Assembly (NCBI GenBank): GCA_963969365.1
Contig: OZ017750.1
Location: 1,116,001 to 1,180,000 of the forward strand
DNA from: Asterochloris sp. CNOR1
Lineage: Eukaryota > Chlorophyta > Trebouxiophyceae > Trebouxiales > Trebouxiaceae
Direction: 5' to 3'
DNA length: 64,000 nt
This document shows positions 10,701 to 20,900 of this stretch, piece by piece; the first letter of the stretch is position 1; the number at the start of each line of letters is the position of its first letter. A program made the translations under genes and the position numbers. Below the pieces are notes generated by a model that saw only the letters and a program-made list of their open reading frames with translations, was not told the DNA's origin and did no database searches.

Positions 10701-11714
10701 TGGAGCCCAAGAACTTTGTGGGCGACGACTTCAGCCGGGTGACCCAGATCTACCGGGTCACGCAGTACAACATTGCCTGCTGCTACTCTGCGATGGATCA
10801 GGTGGGCTCCAAGGCGGCTTTGACGCGGCAGCAGAACGGCGTTGCCTGCTGTCTCTCCGTCCACAATTAGGCAGGCTCACAGGCGGGCCTGACACAGCAG
10901 CAGAGAGGCGCAGCATGATCCCTGGTGGACATGTCCGCCAGGGCAGGGCTTACAAGCATGCCTGACGCTGCAGTTGAAGGCCGCGGTACATGTGTCTGCT
11001 CCTACTCTGCCCTCACGCAGGTGCATGATGCAGGTGCAGAAGAGGGACACCCTGTGCATTGCAAGCAGGCACCCCCACAAGGCATGGCTGAGTGCCAGCA
11101 GGTGCCTGGCACCATCTCACTTGACGGTCTTATCTGGCAGCACATGCTGCAGCCCAGTCCTGAAGTCTCGCTCCCGGCCAGAGGTCTACGCCTCCTCTGC
11201 AGGCACCCCTTTTGCACAACAGAGAGCCTTTACCAACCTGACCTTCTGGCTGCAGGTGGAGGCAGGTTTGGATGCCCTGAAGGGAGCCCTGGCATCTGGC
11301 TTTGACCAGTATGGCAAGATGAGGTGGGCGTTCCAGAACCTTGCTCTCACCACCTGCCATGATGTGCTTCTATCAAAGGTTGCTGAAGCAGCAGAAGAGC
11401 GCCAGCTGCGCACTTGACCAGCTGAAAGGCCATGGATGCTGATGCTCTATGGCCAGAGGTGACTGCGGGTGCAGGACTGACCCGAACCTGGATGCCCTGC
11501 GCAAAAGTGATCAGTTTAAGCCTCTGGTGGACAAGTACGACGAGCCGGTGTTCAATGATGCAGCCTTCAAGTGAGAGTCTGCTGTGTGAAGTCTGGCTTT
11601 GCTGCAAGCGAACGACATGCTTGCACCTGCACAAGCCATGAGCGGAGGCAGAGCCTGGGTGGCTATGTGTGCAGGGCTATCAAGAACATCTTCAAGTTTG
11701 GCAAGGGCGAGTAA
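7753..11714 (+). CDS. MET1: MET1/TEF30: PDZ and TPR protein of photosystem II assembly and repair
   Basis: Exons: 7753-7845, 8287-8394, 8882-9034, 9686-9865, 10670-10801, 11256-11323, 11475-11570 and 11675-11714 (TAA), all phase-consistent. The first visible exon is Ala/Gln/Arg-rich and leads to GEEYE. The PDZ part then follows: [39 protein letters not shown] and the strand [14 protein letters not shown] charged helix ([20 protein letters not shown]) leads into TPR-like helices ([68 protein letters not shown]). This is the plant MET1/ZKT and Chlamydomonas TEF30 architecture, a stroma-side thylakoid protein that helps PSII supercomplex formation and repair. The transit-peptide exon was not found. 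Introns hold degenerate copies of nearby exon ends. Confidence 0.85.
10799..10910 (+). repeat. Degenerate duplicate of an exon end and donor in MET1
   Basis: The segment 10799-10841 spans the exon end and donor (CAG|GTGGGCTCC...). It is repeated at 10868-10910 within the intron, with most positions conserved. The copy's donor has changed from GGTGGG to GGCAGG. Confidence 0.65.
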
Positions 11715-14184
11715 AACTTATGGCAACGGGGAGCCCTGATTGTGGGCACAACACACGCCACTTTCATCTGTTCTGTATCAAGACGGACATTGTTGGAACA
11801 CTCCTGACAGCTGCTGCCACCTCGATACTTTATTCTTTGACACGGCATTTACTGGCTGTTGTAGACTCCAGTTCTCTTTCATCTGGAACCTGAGCGCAGG
11901 TTGCACCCCTGAATGTAGCTGCTGCTCATCTGAACCTATCCTCACTTGCGCACCAGTGGAATGGAAGCCTTGAACACAACTTGTTTGTTGGCATCTTCTG
12001 CTCTGCCAACCATTCTCCCACTGGCGTTACCAAGTTGCGAGATTCAGGCTACCACCAGGCAGGACCACATGAGCCAGCCTGCACCTCTACCTCTTGTGGC
12101 ATACACTTGTGGCAGAACAACACGCTCTCCCATCTCCCTCTCCTCCAGCAACGTTGCCTTGTGCCCACTGGATGCAGCTGTACCGTTGCTTAATCTCCTG
12201 AATCAACTTTGGGGGGTGCATGGCTGCATGTACACCCAGGCTAGCTTCAGGTTCCTACACATCAGCAGCATTGCCAGGCAGGGCTGACATGGTAGATGAG
12301 AGGCAAGCAGCTTGTGTTGTTGCCTGAAGACTAAGCGCCCGTGCTTCAAAAGCACGGTGTGCCGTGGGTAGTAGGGTCTCCACAGGTGTTGCTGGTGAAC
12401 TTAGCTGAGGACCAAGCACCTTTGAAGCACAGGGTGCCGAAGGTAAAAGGGTCTGCATAGGTGGGCCCTGCATGCATGCAACTTTGCTGCTGGCTCTAGA
12501 ACCCTGCAAAAGCTCTGTCTGCAAGGAAGGTCTGAAGAGGGATTACAGTAAGGATCTTCATGTAGATACCAAATGCTGCAGTGGGCCATGTCGAACTTGA
12601 ATGGTCAGCTTGCGCCCAGCAAACAATAGTTACAGGACTGAAGGAGGGCACTGCTCAATGCCTGGCACTCTGGCATGAGGACCTGCAACAGGAAAGGCAT
12701 GGAAGTCACCCACCTTGGGTGTCAGTGACACCCCATCTCTTTCCTTTTGCCGTGCTGAGAGGGCCAAGCCAGCTTGCAGCCATGCCAGTTTTGAAGCACT
12801 CAGGTGCCTCTTGTGTCATTGTGGTTGCCATGCTCTTGAACTGGAATTGCTCTGGCCTGACTAAAACATTGCTTGTCTGCTCAAAAGAGCATGTCCATGC
12901 AGCGTCTATGAATCTGCTGACCTGAGATAGAGCTGCCGCATGCCTGGTGATGGTATCCCTCAGGGCTCTTTCAGGATATTAATTTGTGCCAAAGCAGCCG
13001 GTATCAAAGCACTTGTATTGCGGCGAATCGAAGCAGATCTTGGAATGCGCAGAGAGGACACAAGCCTGGGGGTGTATAGTCGTTTACGTACGTAACGCTG
13101 TGGGTTGAGGCCATGCTTGCGACTCAGCTGTGGTTTGGCTGGGATCAACCTGAAACGGTTCCTACAGTTTCTACCCTTTAGTTCAATGCTGCTGCCAGCA
13201 TGCAGCCGGGCTACAGGCAGGCAGCACAAGTGTCTTGCAAGTGTCTGAGCAATAAAAAGTGCGACAGCGCCCACAGCTGCGGAACCAGGCGTAAACGCTC
13301 CAAGCGGGACTGCCAAGGTGGAACGCTTAGCAGGCCACCTGGCATGCCACACTGAGCCCGCATGGCTGTCTCATTGATGGGAGTTGGTATACTAAGGTGC
13401 TTCCGGCTGTGGTTGCATTGCTTCAAGTCCAGTTTTTGATGATGTGCTTGCCGCTTTTTAAACACAGGCGCTGCAACCCTGCCACACCACATGCTGTATA
13501 CTGCTGCATGTCAGTGCATGACTGTATTCTGTCAGCGGCAGCCATGTGCAGTCATTTCCTGCTTGTCTGAGGGATGCAAATATTGACGTCGAGCATTTTT
13601 TTGATACGAGTTTGCCTTCAGCTTGGACCAATGAAGTCTGGAGGCCAGGCGCTGCGATGCCCGTGCTTGTTCATTACATTTCCTCTGTGCATGTGTTACA
13701 ACCCATTAGGGAGCTTCTCATTCAAAAAAAAGGTGCTGCCAGCTGTGTTGCTTACAGCGCCACCAGGGGATATGATACTCTCCTTGCTAGCAAAGATGCT
13801 GAGGCCCGGACAGTTGGCATGCTGTGCAACTGATCTCTTTCTCAAATGCAAAATCAAGTCTTTGCTGCCCATTTATTGAGTGTGTAGGGTGCAATCAGTT
13901 ACAGCAGATCTGAAATGTGCTTTGTGTCAAAATTCATCAGCTAAGCAAACGCATTCAACCATGGTGTGTGTGCGGAACAGTTCAGCAGCTACACAAAGCG
14001 GCTTGCAGACTTCCTCCGAAGACTGCCTCAGGACACTTGTTTCCTGAGTAGGTTCAGGGTGGTGGTTGGTGGGGATGGGGAGTTTCACAACCGAATTGCA
14101 TGTACTGGTGTTGGGCTAAGATAGTTGTGGGTAGCACCTGAAGCACTTAAGCGCTACAACTGACTAAGTCTCCCGAAAACGACA
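11715..14184. other. Spacer of about 2.5 kb with no assignable gene
   Basis: This lies between MET1 and the secreted-protein gene, which converge. Open frames up to 130 codons occur on both strands (for example 12960-13352 on the - strand and 13546-13833 on the + strand), but none carries a motif, a plausible start or a splice partner. The part from about 13500 to 14180 is visibly more AT-rich than the genes around it. A diverged tandem repeat lies near 12310-12460. Confidence 0.5.
12310..12460 (+). repeat. Diverged two-copy tandem repeat (unit about 75-80 bp)
   Basis: Two adjacent blocks share the order GA(A/G)GAC(T/C)AAGC..., GAAGCAC/CTTCAAAAGCAC, GGTGTGCCG or GGGTGCCGAAGG, AGGGTCT and CACAGGTG or CATAGGTG. 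The left block also contains a short palindrome, GTGCTTCAAAAGCAC. No coding role was recognised. Confidence 0.5.
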
Positions 14185-15285
14185 TCAGATGGCCAACATC
14201 TTGCGCCCATCGAAGCCGTCAGCCTACATCACACAAACACAGCAGGAGATGTGTACAACTACAATACAATCTTATAGAGTGTCTACATTTAGCTGACACA
14301 TATGGTGTCCAGGGCAAGCAACAAGCAATTCTCACCTGAATGTCCAAACCGCCGTTGGGGAGGATCCCACTGCAAAAGCAAGTGTGACATCTGGCCAAAT
14401 GGATAGGACACAAAGTGGACTCCGGGAGTAGCAAGTGCACAAGACACAGTTGGGCATCAAAAACTGCTTCAAGCATGACTGCTTTATAAGAGCTAAGGGA
14501 CTTACGCAACAACATTGCCCACAGCACCTCCGACGCAGAGCTTGAGCCCAATAATGCCAAGGACATCAGCATTCACACATGCCGGCTGCAGTCAGTCAGG
14601 GGTGGTCTCAGTATTTGTGTCAGCATCAACATGCGATAAGTTTTGCTACATTTCAATGCAAAGGTGGCTTAGTGGACTCAATCTGGCCTTCCATAGCGGG
14701 ACAGAGTTTCATATCTGCTGTAGAACATCTTTGCATAAAGCGAGCAGTCAGTCAGACAGACAGCTCACCTGCTCGCCATTAGGCAGCTTGCAGCAGGGGA
14801 TGGTGGCACAGGACTCTGGGATGGCACTGCCTGGGCCTGTGTTGACTGTCAGCAGGCTCTGGACAAGCTGCAGCAAAAAGTGTTTGTGCATCAGTAGCAT
14901 GCACTATGGGCTACACAGAGCAGGAACATCAGCATAGCCTGCTCAAGAGTCGTCTGAATTGCCACCAATGTGTGAAGCCCACAGTCGACAATGCATGAAG
15001 ACCACTAAAACAGGCAGCACATGAGAGCACTCACCTGAATAAGTCCCGAATCTGTTGGGCTTGGGTACGGCACAATGCACTGGCTGCCCTCAGGCGCGCA
15101 TACCTGCAGGTTGCATGTCTGACTTTTGCAAATCTTTGTTGGGGGGAAAGTACAAAGCAGCAGGATCACAGCTTGGAGCTCACGTTTCCAGGGAGGACTG
15201 TAGGATCATTACAGGTAGTCCCCTGGGCCATAGCGGCTCCTGCAATGGATGCAAAGACAAGAGCAACTGCTGCCATGCGAGCCAT
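14185..15285 (-). CDS. Small secreted cysteine-rich protein (140 residues, 8 Cys)
   Basis: Six exons: 15285-15184, 15103-15035, 14867-14769, 14585-14506, 14369-14336 and 14223-14185 (TGA). Every junction is GT-AG and keeps phase. The protein starts with a clear signal peptide (MARMAAVALVFASIAGAAMA, cleavage likely after AMA-Q). The mature part has eight cysteines at residues 25, 36, 43, 77, 82, 83, 93 and 107, including one CC pair (ATIPCCKLPNGE), then a hydrophobic Gly/Val/Ile stretch (VLGIIGLKLCVGGAVGNVVA) and a polar tail. An even cysteine count in a secreted protein suggests four disulfides. I do not recognise the family. The pattern is not the hydrophobin one, which needs two CC pairs. 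An extracellular or cell-wall role is inferred only from the signal peptide. Confidence 0.72.
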
Positions 15286-15890
15286 GTTGCAGATCTGGAT
15301 TGTATGTATAAGCTGGTGACGGGCAGCAGATAGGCGTCTGTTTGGAGTATGGGAAAGTGCTGAGATTTGCAAGGCTGAGCTTCCATATAGTGCTAGGATT
15401 CCAGCTAGGGTGAAGCTGGCCCGCTGGGTGCATTGACTAGGCATGCCTGGTCAAAAGCCTCAGCTGCATAAGCTTTTGGGAGCCAGCTCTTGCACTTTGC
15501 TTACTGGGCTTGCATGCTGCTTAGGTTGAGGGATTCATGTTGGTGGCTGGCAGCCTTAGGCTGTTGCTAGCAGTTTTGTGTACTCCTGGGGCCATGGCAG
15601 CATGCAGGCCAGGGACCATGACATCTCTTCCGTGTTGCACCCCATTGGCCATGGGGTATGACCTCCAACATGAACTTGCCATGTTTCACAGCGGCTGCAA
15701 CCTTTCACTTGGACGTTGCCTGCCCTACACACAGACAGGCTCCCAACGGCCAGAACAGATTTGTCCTATCTAGATGCTTGCCCAGCTCTGCCTGGAAGGC
15801 TGCTGACCAGCAGGGACAGTCCAGGCGCCGCCCTAGGCTTACTCTGCTTTCCCGTGGAGATAGATCCATGTCCACTCCTCCCCAAAGCAT

Positions 15891-16080
15891 CAACACCTGT
15901 GAAGGGACTAAAGGGTGACAGTGCTAAAGCCTGTGGAGGAAGGCAGATGCCTGTTATGTGAGCAACACCTGTAAGGGGAGTTGACATGGCAGGGATCTGG
16001 GGTAGCAGTGCAGTGCATCAGCAGCACCTGTAAGGGTTTTGTCATGGGCACCGCTGTGCATCAGCAGCACCTTCGAAGCT
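15891..16080 (+). repeat. Dispersed short repeat of a CACCTGTAAGGG-like motif
   Basis: Four related copies occur within 190 bp: AACACCTGTGAAGGGA, AACACCTGTAAGGGGA, CAGCACCTGTAAGGG and CAGCACCTTCGAAG. The last two are both preceded by GTGCATCAG. Spacing is irregular (about 45-75 bp). Confidence 0.5.
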
Positions 16081-17102
16081 GCCATTTTTGGGGCAACGGC
16101 ACAGACTCTGGCATCAAGGGCGCTGTGAATCACGAGACCCTGTTACAAGGCCAGCTGAGGCCGCATCAGCAGCTCATTGCAGACAGAGCAATGCTGTTGT
16201 GCAAAGGCATCATGGCTCCAGCAGCAGTATTGGGCATTAGTCCTTGTTGGCTGGGTGTGGCCAGTGTCTTATATACAAAAGTTAGCAATCACGTGGGAGC
16301 GCACAGGCTAAGACACCAGATGCCCTGCATGGTTCAGTGTCGGCAATGACCCTGAGGGTTGGGGATCAACTTGAGCAGCACTTTGTCCTAGGGGCCTTGA
16401 ACATTGCAAATATACACCCAGCACAGTGCTGACTTGTTTTGGGCATCATATCGTCGGCCTTTTGCCGCATCCTGGATTCCCAATGGGGTAGACCAGCCCG
16501 CATTAATACATGCATCTCAATAACCTACCTGCCACTCACTCCCCTGCCTTCCAAATCCTCCTGCTCTCATGGCTGCCTCAAATGTTGTGCAAGCCTTTGT
16601 CATGCACCTAGCCCTGCTTAACATGTACATGAGTGAGATGATGCAGGCTGGATTGGCTGTGTTGCTGCACAGCAGCCCTGTTGAACTGCTGCTGAGTATA
16701 ACCACTTCCACTTTGCGCCATGTCCCTGCAGCCTGGGGCAGGAGCTACACCAACACACTTGTCAAGATGAGCACCCTTCTTGATGGGCAGTCAGAGCAGC
16801 TGGCTCGCTAGACATTGCTGTTGCTTCACATTCTGCAAAGACCCGATCACCACACTCACCAAATTGCCAGCCGCTACCATGCGTGTCAGGTGCCCACACA
16901 TGTGCACAGGGTCATGCGCAGCATGCAAAGGCTGCCCAAGGCAGCACAAGGCAGCCAAACCTTCTGTAAGTGCCAAGCAGTGACGCAGGTTTTGGCACAG
17001 CAGGCTGTAAAGCCCGGTGTGCTGATCTGCAAGTGCATCTTTGTGTATACACGTAGCCCCGTCTCTGTGCAAAATCCGGAGTGGGCCAGAGGGCTATCAG
17101 AA

Positions 17103-17136
17103 GGTCTGGTCCTGCCTGGTCTGGTCCTGCCTGGTC
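17103..17136 (+). repeat. 15-bp tandem repeat just upstream of RPAC2
   Basis: The unit GGTCTGGTCCTGCCT occurs twice and is followed by a third partial unit. It lies about 90 bp upstream of the RPAC2 start codon. Confidence 0.7.
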
Positions 17137-17226
17137 GTGCGGTACGAGCTGAACAGGACATATTCAGCGCTACGACATACGCGATTTCAAGGTCAGCCAC
17201 CTTCCGGACCAACATCGGCTCCAGCC

Positions 17227-17722
17227 ATGTCTGCTGACAGGAACAGCGCCACCTTTTCCGTTGCTGATGAGGACCACACTCTCGGCAATGCACTGCGGTT
17301 CTTCCTGAACAAGAAGTGCGAGTGATCTGCAAATGTCACTGTGCAGCTGTTTGCAGTGGTTTCACATGGTTGTCATGCCATGCAGCCCCAATGTGGCCTT
17401 CTGCGGCTACAGCATCCCCCATCCAATAGAAAACATGATCTATGTGCGGGTGCAGACCATAGGTATGCCAGTGCTTCTCAGCAGGCATAGCTATACAACA
17501 GGCCACCTCCTACATGCAGACAGAGGCAAGGAACAGCAGGGTTTGCCATTGCACTGAAGTGTCCGCACTGTGCCTGCAGGGGATGTCACCGCTGAGGAGG
17601 CCTTCAAAGAGGCCGTCAACAACCTGAAGGCTGTCTGTGGTGTTTTGAAGGAGCGCATGGAGACAGCACTGGAAAAGTTCAGAGCAGAGCACCCCCGCAG
17701 CCCAGATGCCATGGGAACATGA
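17227..17722 (+). CDS. RPAC2: DNA-directed RNA polymerase I and III subunit RPAC2 (AC19)
   Basis: Three exons: 17227-17315, 17386-17462 and 17580-17722 (TGA), about 102 residues, with phases 2 and 1 matching. The protein has the RPB11/AC19 dimerisation fold: SATFSVADEDHTLGNALRFF, NPNVAFCGYSIPHPIENM, IYVRVQTIG, and a C-terminal helix EEAFKEAVNNLKAVCGVLKE. It pairs with RPAC1 (AC40) to nucleate assembly of RNA polymerases I and III in the nucleus. The length fits the compact end of the family. It is convergent with the lung-7TM gene, with stops 276 bp apart. Confidence 0.9.
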
Positions 17723-17998
17723 GCCATCTTGCAGGAGATCTACAGAGAGGAGTCTGGCCTTGCATCTGGCGAGATGGCAAGTGGCACCCTGTGCCTGGGC
17801 ATCAGTGGACAATTGTCTTCTATGGCTGATCACACTGACGGCCAGGGAGCCAAGCTTGAGCGTCCATCAGGAGAGGAGCTATTCAGCACAGCTTGAGAGC
17901 AGAAGGGAACGTTTGTGCTTTACACACCATGCCGTGCCTCCTGACAATGACATCAAACACAGCTGCATGGGACAAGCAAGACAGGGCAAAGCTTGCAT

Positions 17999-20900
17999 CT
18001 ACTCCCGTTTATCTGGCATGTCCTCAAATTGATTTGGTATGGTCACATGGTGCTCCCTGTCGCCGTTAGCAGGCCTTCCCTTTGTTGCTCCCTCGCCCTG
18101 ATCCAGCTCATCGTCTGCAGCAGGCGCAATGTTGGACGCAAGGCTGCTGGTGGCACAGCGTCATGCACAAAGCAGCTGGGTGCTTAATTGCAGCATCACG
18201 GCTGCCTGCTGCAACACTGGATCCCATTGGGATAGTGATTACCATCAAGAGGATTGTAGGCATAGCTAGGCGCATTTGGGGAGGGGCGCCAAAGCCAGCA
18301 GATCACACAGAGGAAGGCCAGGTTGGTGAGGTGCCAGAAGTCTACCAGTATCCAGGCTCGTTGCCAGTGCTCATCATACTGGTCACTGATCTGCAGGCAG
18401 TCGGTCGAGGTGGGCTGTATAATTGGCTGAGGGTTAATGGGGGTGTCGTCAGCATGAGTGGTTGTTGCTTCGGCGCGTCAACCGCCATGTCCAGGCTGGG
18501 CAGGTCTTGACTGCATGAGGACCTGCGGTTGGATGCATTGCATGTTGCCCAGTCAGAACCAGTGCAGCTTGTACAACACACGATGCAGCCAAGAGCTGCT
18601 GCGCCCCTGCCATGTTGCTGATGCATGCTGGGTTGAAGCAGAAAGCAGCTTGTATCTGAGCATACTTGTATCGACAGCTTGGGGCCACCCAGGGTGCCCG
18701 GCCACACCTGCACCTGTGACCTGCAGCAGGACTGCTCTGATGCTGCACCCCGCCGCACCTTTGCAAACAGCTCATGCTCCAGCGCAGTCACCCCTGGCCT
18801 GCCCAGTAACCTGCAGCTGTCAACCCTCACTCCAGCACCCCAGCGCACTCAACAGACACTGCACTGAGACTGGGGCCCCTTCATGAAGAGCTTGAACCCA
18901 GCTGAGTCACCTGTGGATGGAAGTGTGACTTGCAGGGTGACTGCCCCACGTCATATTCACAAACTGCTAACCTTCAAGTAGTCTATGAAGCCCTGGGCCG
19001 CTGCCGCCCAGCCCCTTAGCTCCCTTGACATGCAGCTCAACACCTTGGTCAGGTCTGGACTGCACAGTGCCCTGCAAGGCAACAGCGCCGCAGGCCCCAC
19101 TTCTGTACCCCTGCGCACCTTGACAAAAAGCTCGTACCCCAGCCAGGCCACCGAGACCCACACCCACACTGCCAGCGTGTTGGTGAAATGCTTCATGAGA
19201 ACCAGCTTGTGGGCTGCCCCCCGCAGCTGCAGCTGGTTCAGCGTACGCGATAGAGCCATGAAGACCCAGACCACCAGCAGGGCATCCAGGATGCCTACTG
19301 GCATAGTCAGGAAGATCCGTGCTGTGGAGGTGACATCATCCACTGTGCCCACATTGGTGATCACAGTCAGCGCTGTCAGGCTGAGCAGGTAGAGGCAGGC
19401 CAGGGCCAGGATCTGCAGAGCAGGGTGATTTTGCAGGCGTGGGAGTCTTGTTCAGCACTGGAGGGCGAAGCATGAGCTGGGCATGCCAACGCCAGGATCT
19501 GCAGGGCGCAGTATATGATGTGATCACTGTCAGCACTAAACATGTGGGCAAGTGAAGCCCGCCAGAGCCAGGCTCAGCGATGAGGGCTGTAAGCTCAGCA
19601 TCTTGGGTGCACTCCACTGCATGGAGCTGAGAACCAAATCAAATCAGTCCGACCAGAGCGGAGGACATCATGGCAAGCTTGTTGAAAGGCAATCTGCTAC
19701 GAAATCCTGCGGTGTCTTCCCCAGATCACCTTCTTCTGCATGGCCCCCAGGTAGGGCATGACCACCCCATAGCCCATGGACGTGATCAGGATGAGCACCC
19801 GCACCAGCGTTGCACGCACGGAGCTGAGCAGCGCGGCCACCAGCGTCACCAACAAGGGACGGCGCCTGTAACGCAGCAACCCCTGCAGTTGCAGATGACA
19901 GCCAGCCCCTGGCACTTGAAGCAGGGAGATGTCCTTTGCCAGAGCCAGCTGCTTGCCTTGCCCCTTGCAGTAGTGGCAACAACCTATCAATCAATGCTGG
20001 TGCCTGCATAGGTAGCCAAGGCCACCAGCTGGGTGTGCGCTCATCTTTGAACCGAGGCCTGGTGCTGCACAGGCCCATACAGAAGCAAGCATGAGGCAGG
20101 TGCAGCTGATGAGCCAGCAGCACGCCTGGACGCGCAGTCTTGCTGCATCTAGCAGCAATGTACCCGCTGCTCAGCTGGGCTGTGCTGGCTGCACAGGCGC
20201 AGATTACCCCACAGGGTGCTGCAAAGCTTGCCGCTCAGCTGTGCATGACATGCCACGCAATGCATGCGCTGCTTTGACAACTCTCCTGTCTGCGCATCCA
20301 GACAGCAAGGCCGCAATCTGCTGAGCCGAGCCAGTCTGAATTCTCTAAAGGGTCGACTGGAGTTGAAGGAGTCGGCGGGCACCAGCGACTATGCCGAGGC
20401 TCCAAAGATCAACCTCACCCTGTGTGGTAGGAAGTTTACTGTCCATTCTTGTAGACACCTTCCCGTCAAGGGGCAGGCTGTGCACAAGCGGGCTGAGCTC
20501 ACCCTGTGTGGTTGAAGTTGGTGTAGTCCAGGTGCCAGGCCCCCATCTCCAGCCAGCCCATGATGACGGCAGCAGTGATGCAGTGCTGCAGGACCAGCAG
20601 GTCCCCATAGTGGCGCAGGTAGGCCCCCAGCCACGGCACTGTCAGCGCGCTGTACAGCAGCCATGCCCCCAGGAAGAAACGGATATGGGGCAGCATCATG
20701 CCTGCAGGCATGACCAGGCAGGCTGTGGTGAGGCTCAGAAGCCCTGGGCAGCTGTGCACCCCAAGCACCCTGGACCATGGACCGGGAATTACACTGCGCT
20801 TGCCTGCAGGCACAGGCAGACAGGGAGGCCAGAGTGCAGCTTGATTGCTTTGCACTCATTCGCACCTAACCATCCCCACCCCTCCCACCCCCTTTTCGAC

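Larger units (their letters stand above)
15286..17226. other. Divergent spacer between the secreted-protein gene and RPAC2
   Basis: No gene could be supported here. An 80-codon open frame at 16569-16811 (+) has a normal ATG and a hydrophobic N-terminal half but no recognised family. Short repeated motifs occur at 15891-16080, and a 15-bp tandem repeat lies at 17103-17136. Confidence 0.5.

Noticed and set aside
12960-13352. 130-codon basic open frame on the - strand
   Set aside because: No ATG start, no recognised family and no splice partners. The Arg-rich composition alone is not enough.
13546-13879. Two overlapping + strand open frames of about 95-101 codons
   Set aside because: They lie in different frames of an AT-richer spacer, with no motif or splice signals in support.
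14185-15285. Hydrophobin identity for the secreted eight-cysteine protein
   Set aside because: Hydrophobins have eight cysteines with two CC pairs in a fixed order. This protein has one CC pair and different spacing.
16569-16811. 80-codon open frame with ATG and hydrophobic N-terminal half
   Set aside because: No family and no supporting context. It could be a real small gene but cannot be supported from sequence alone.
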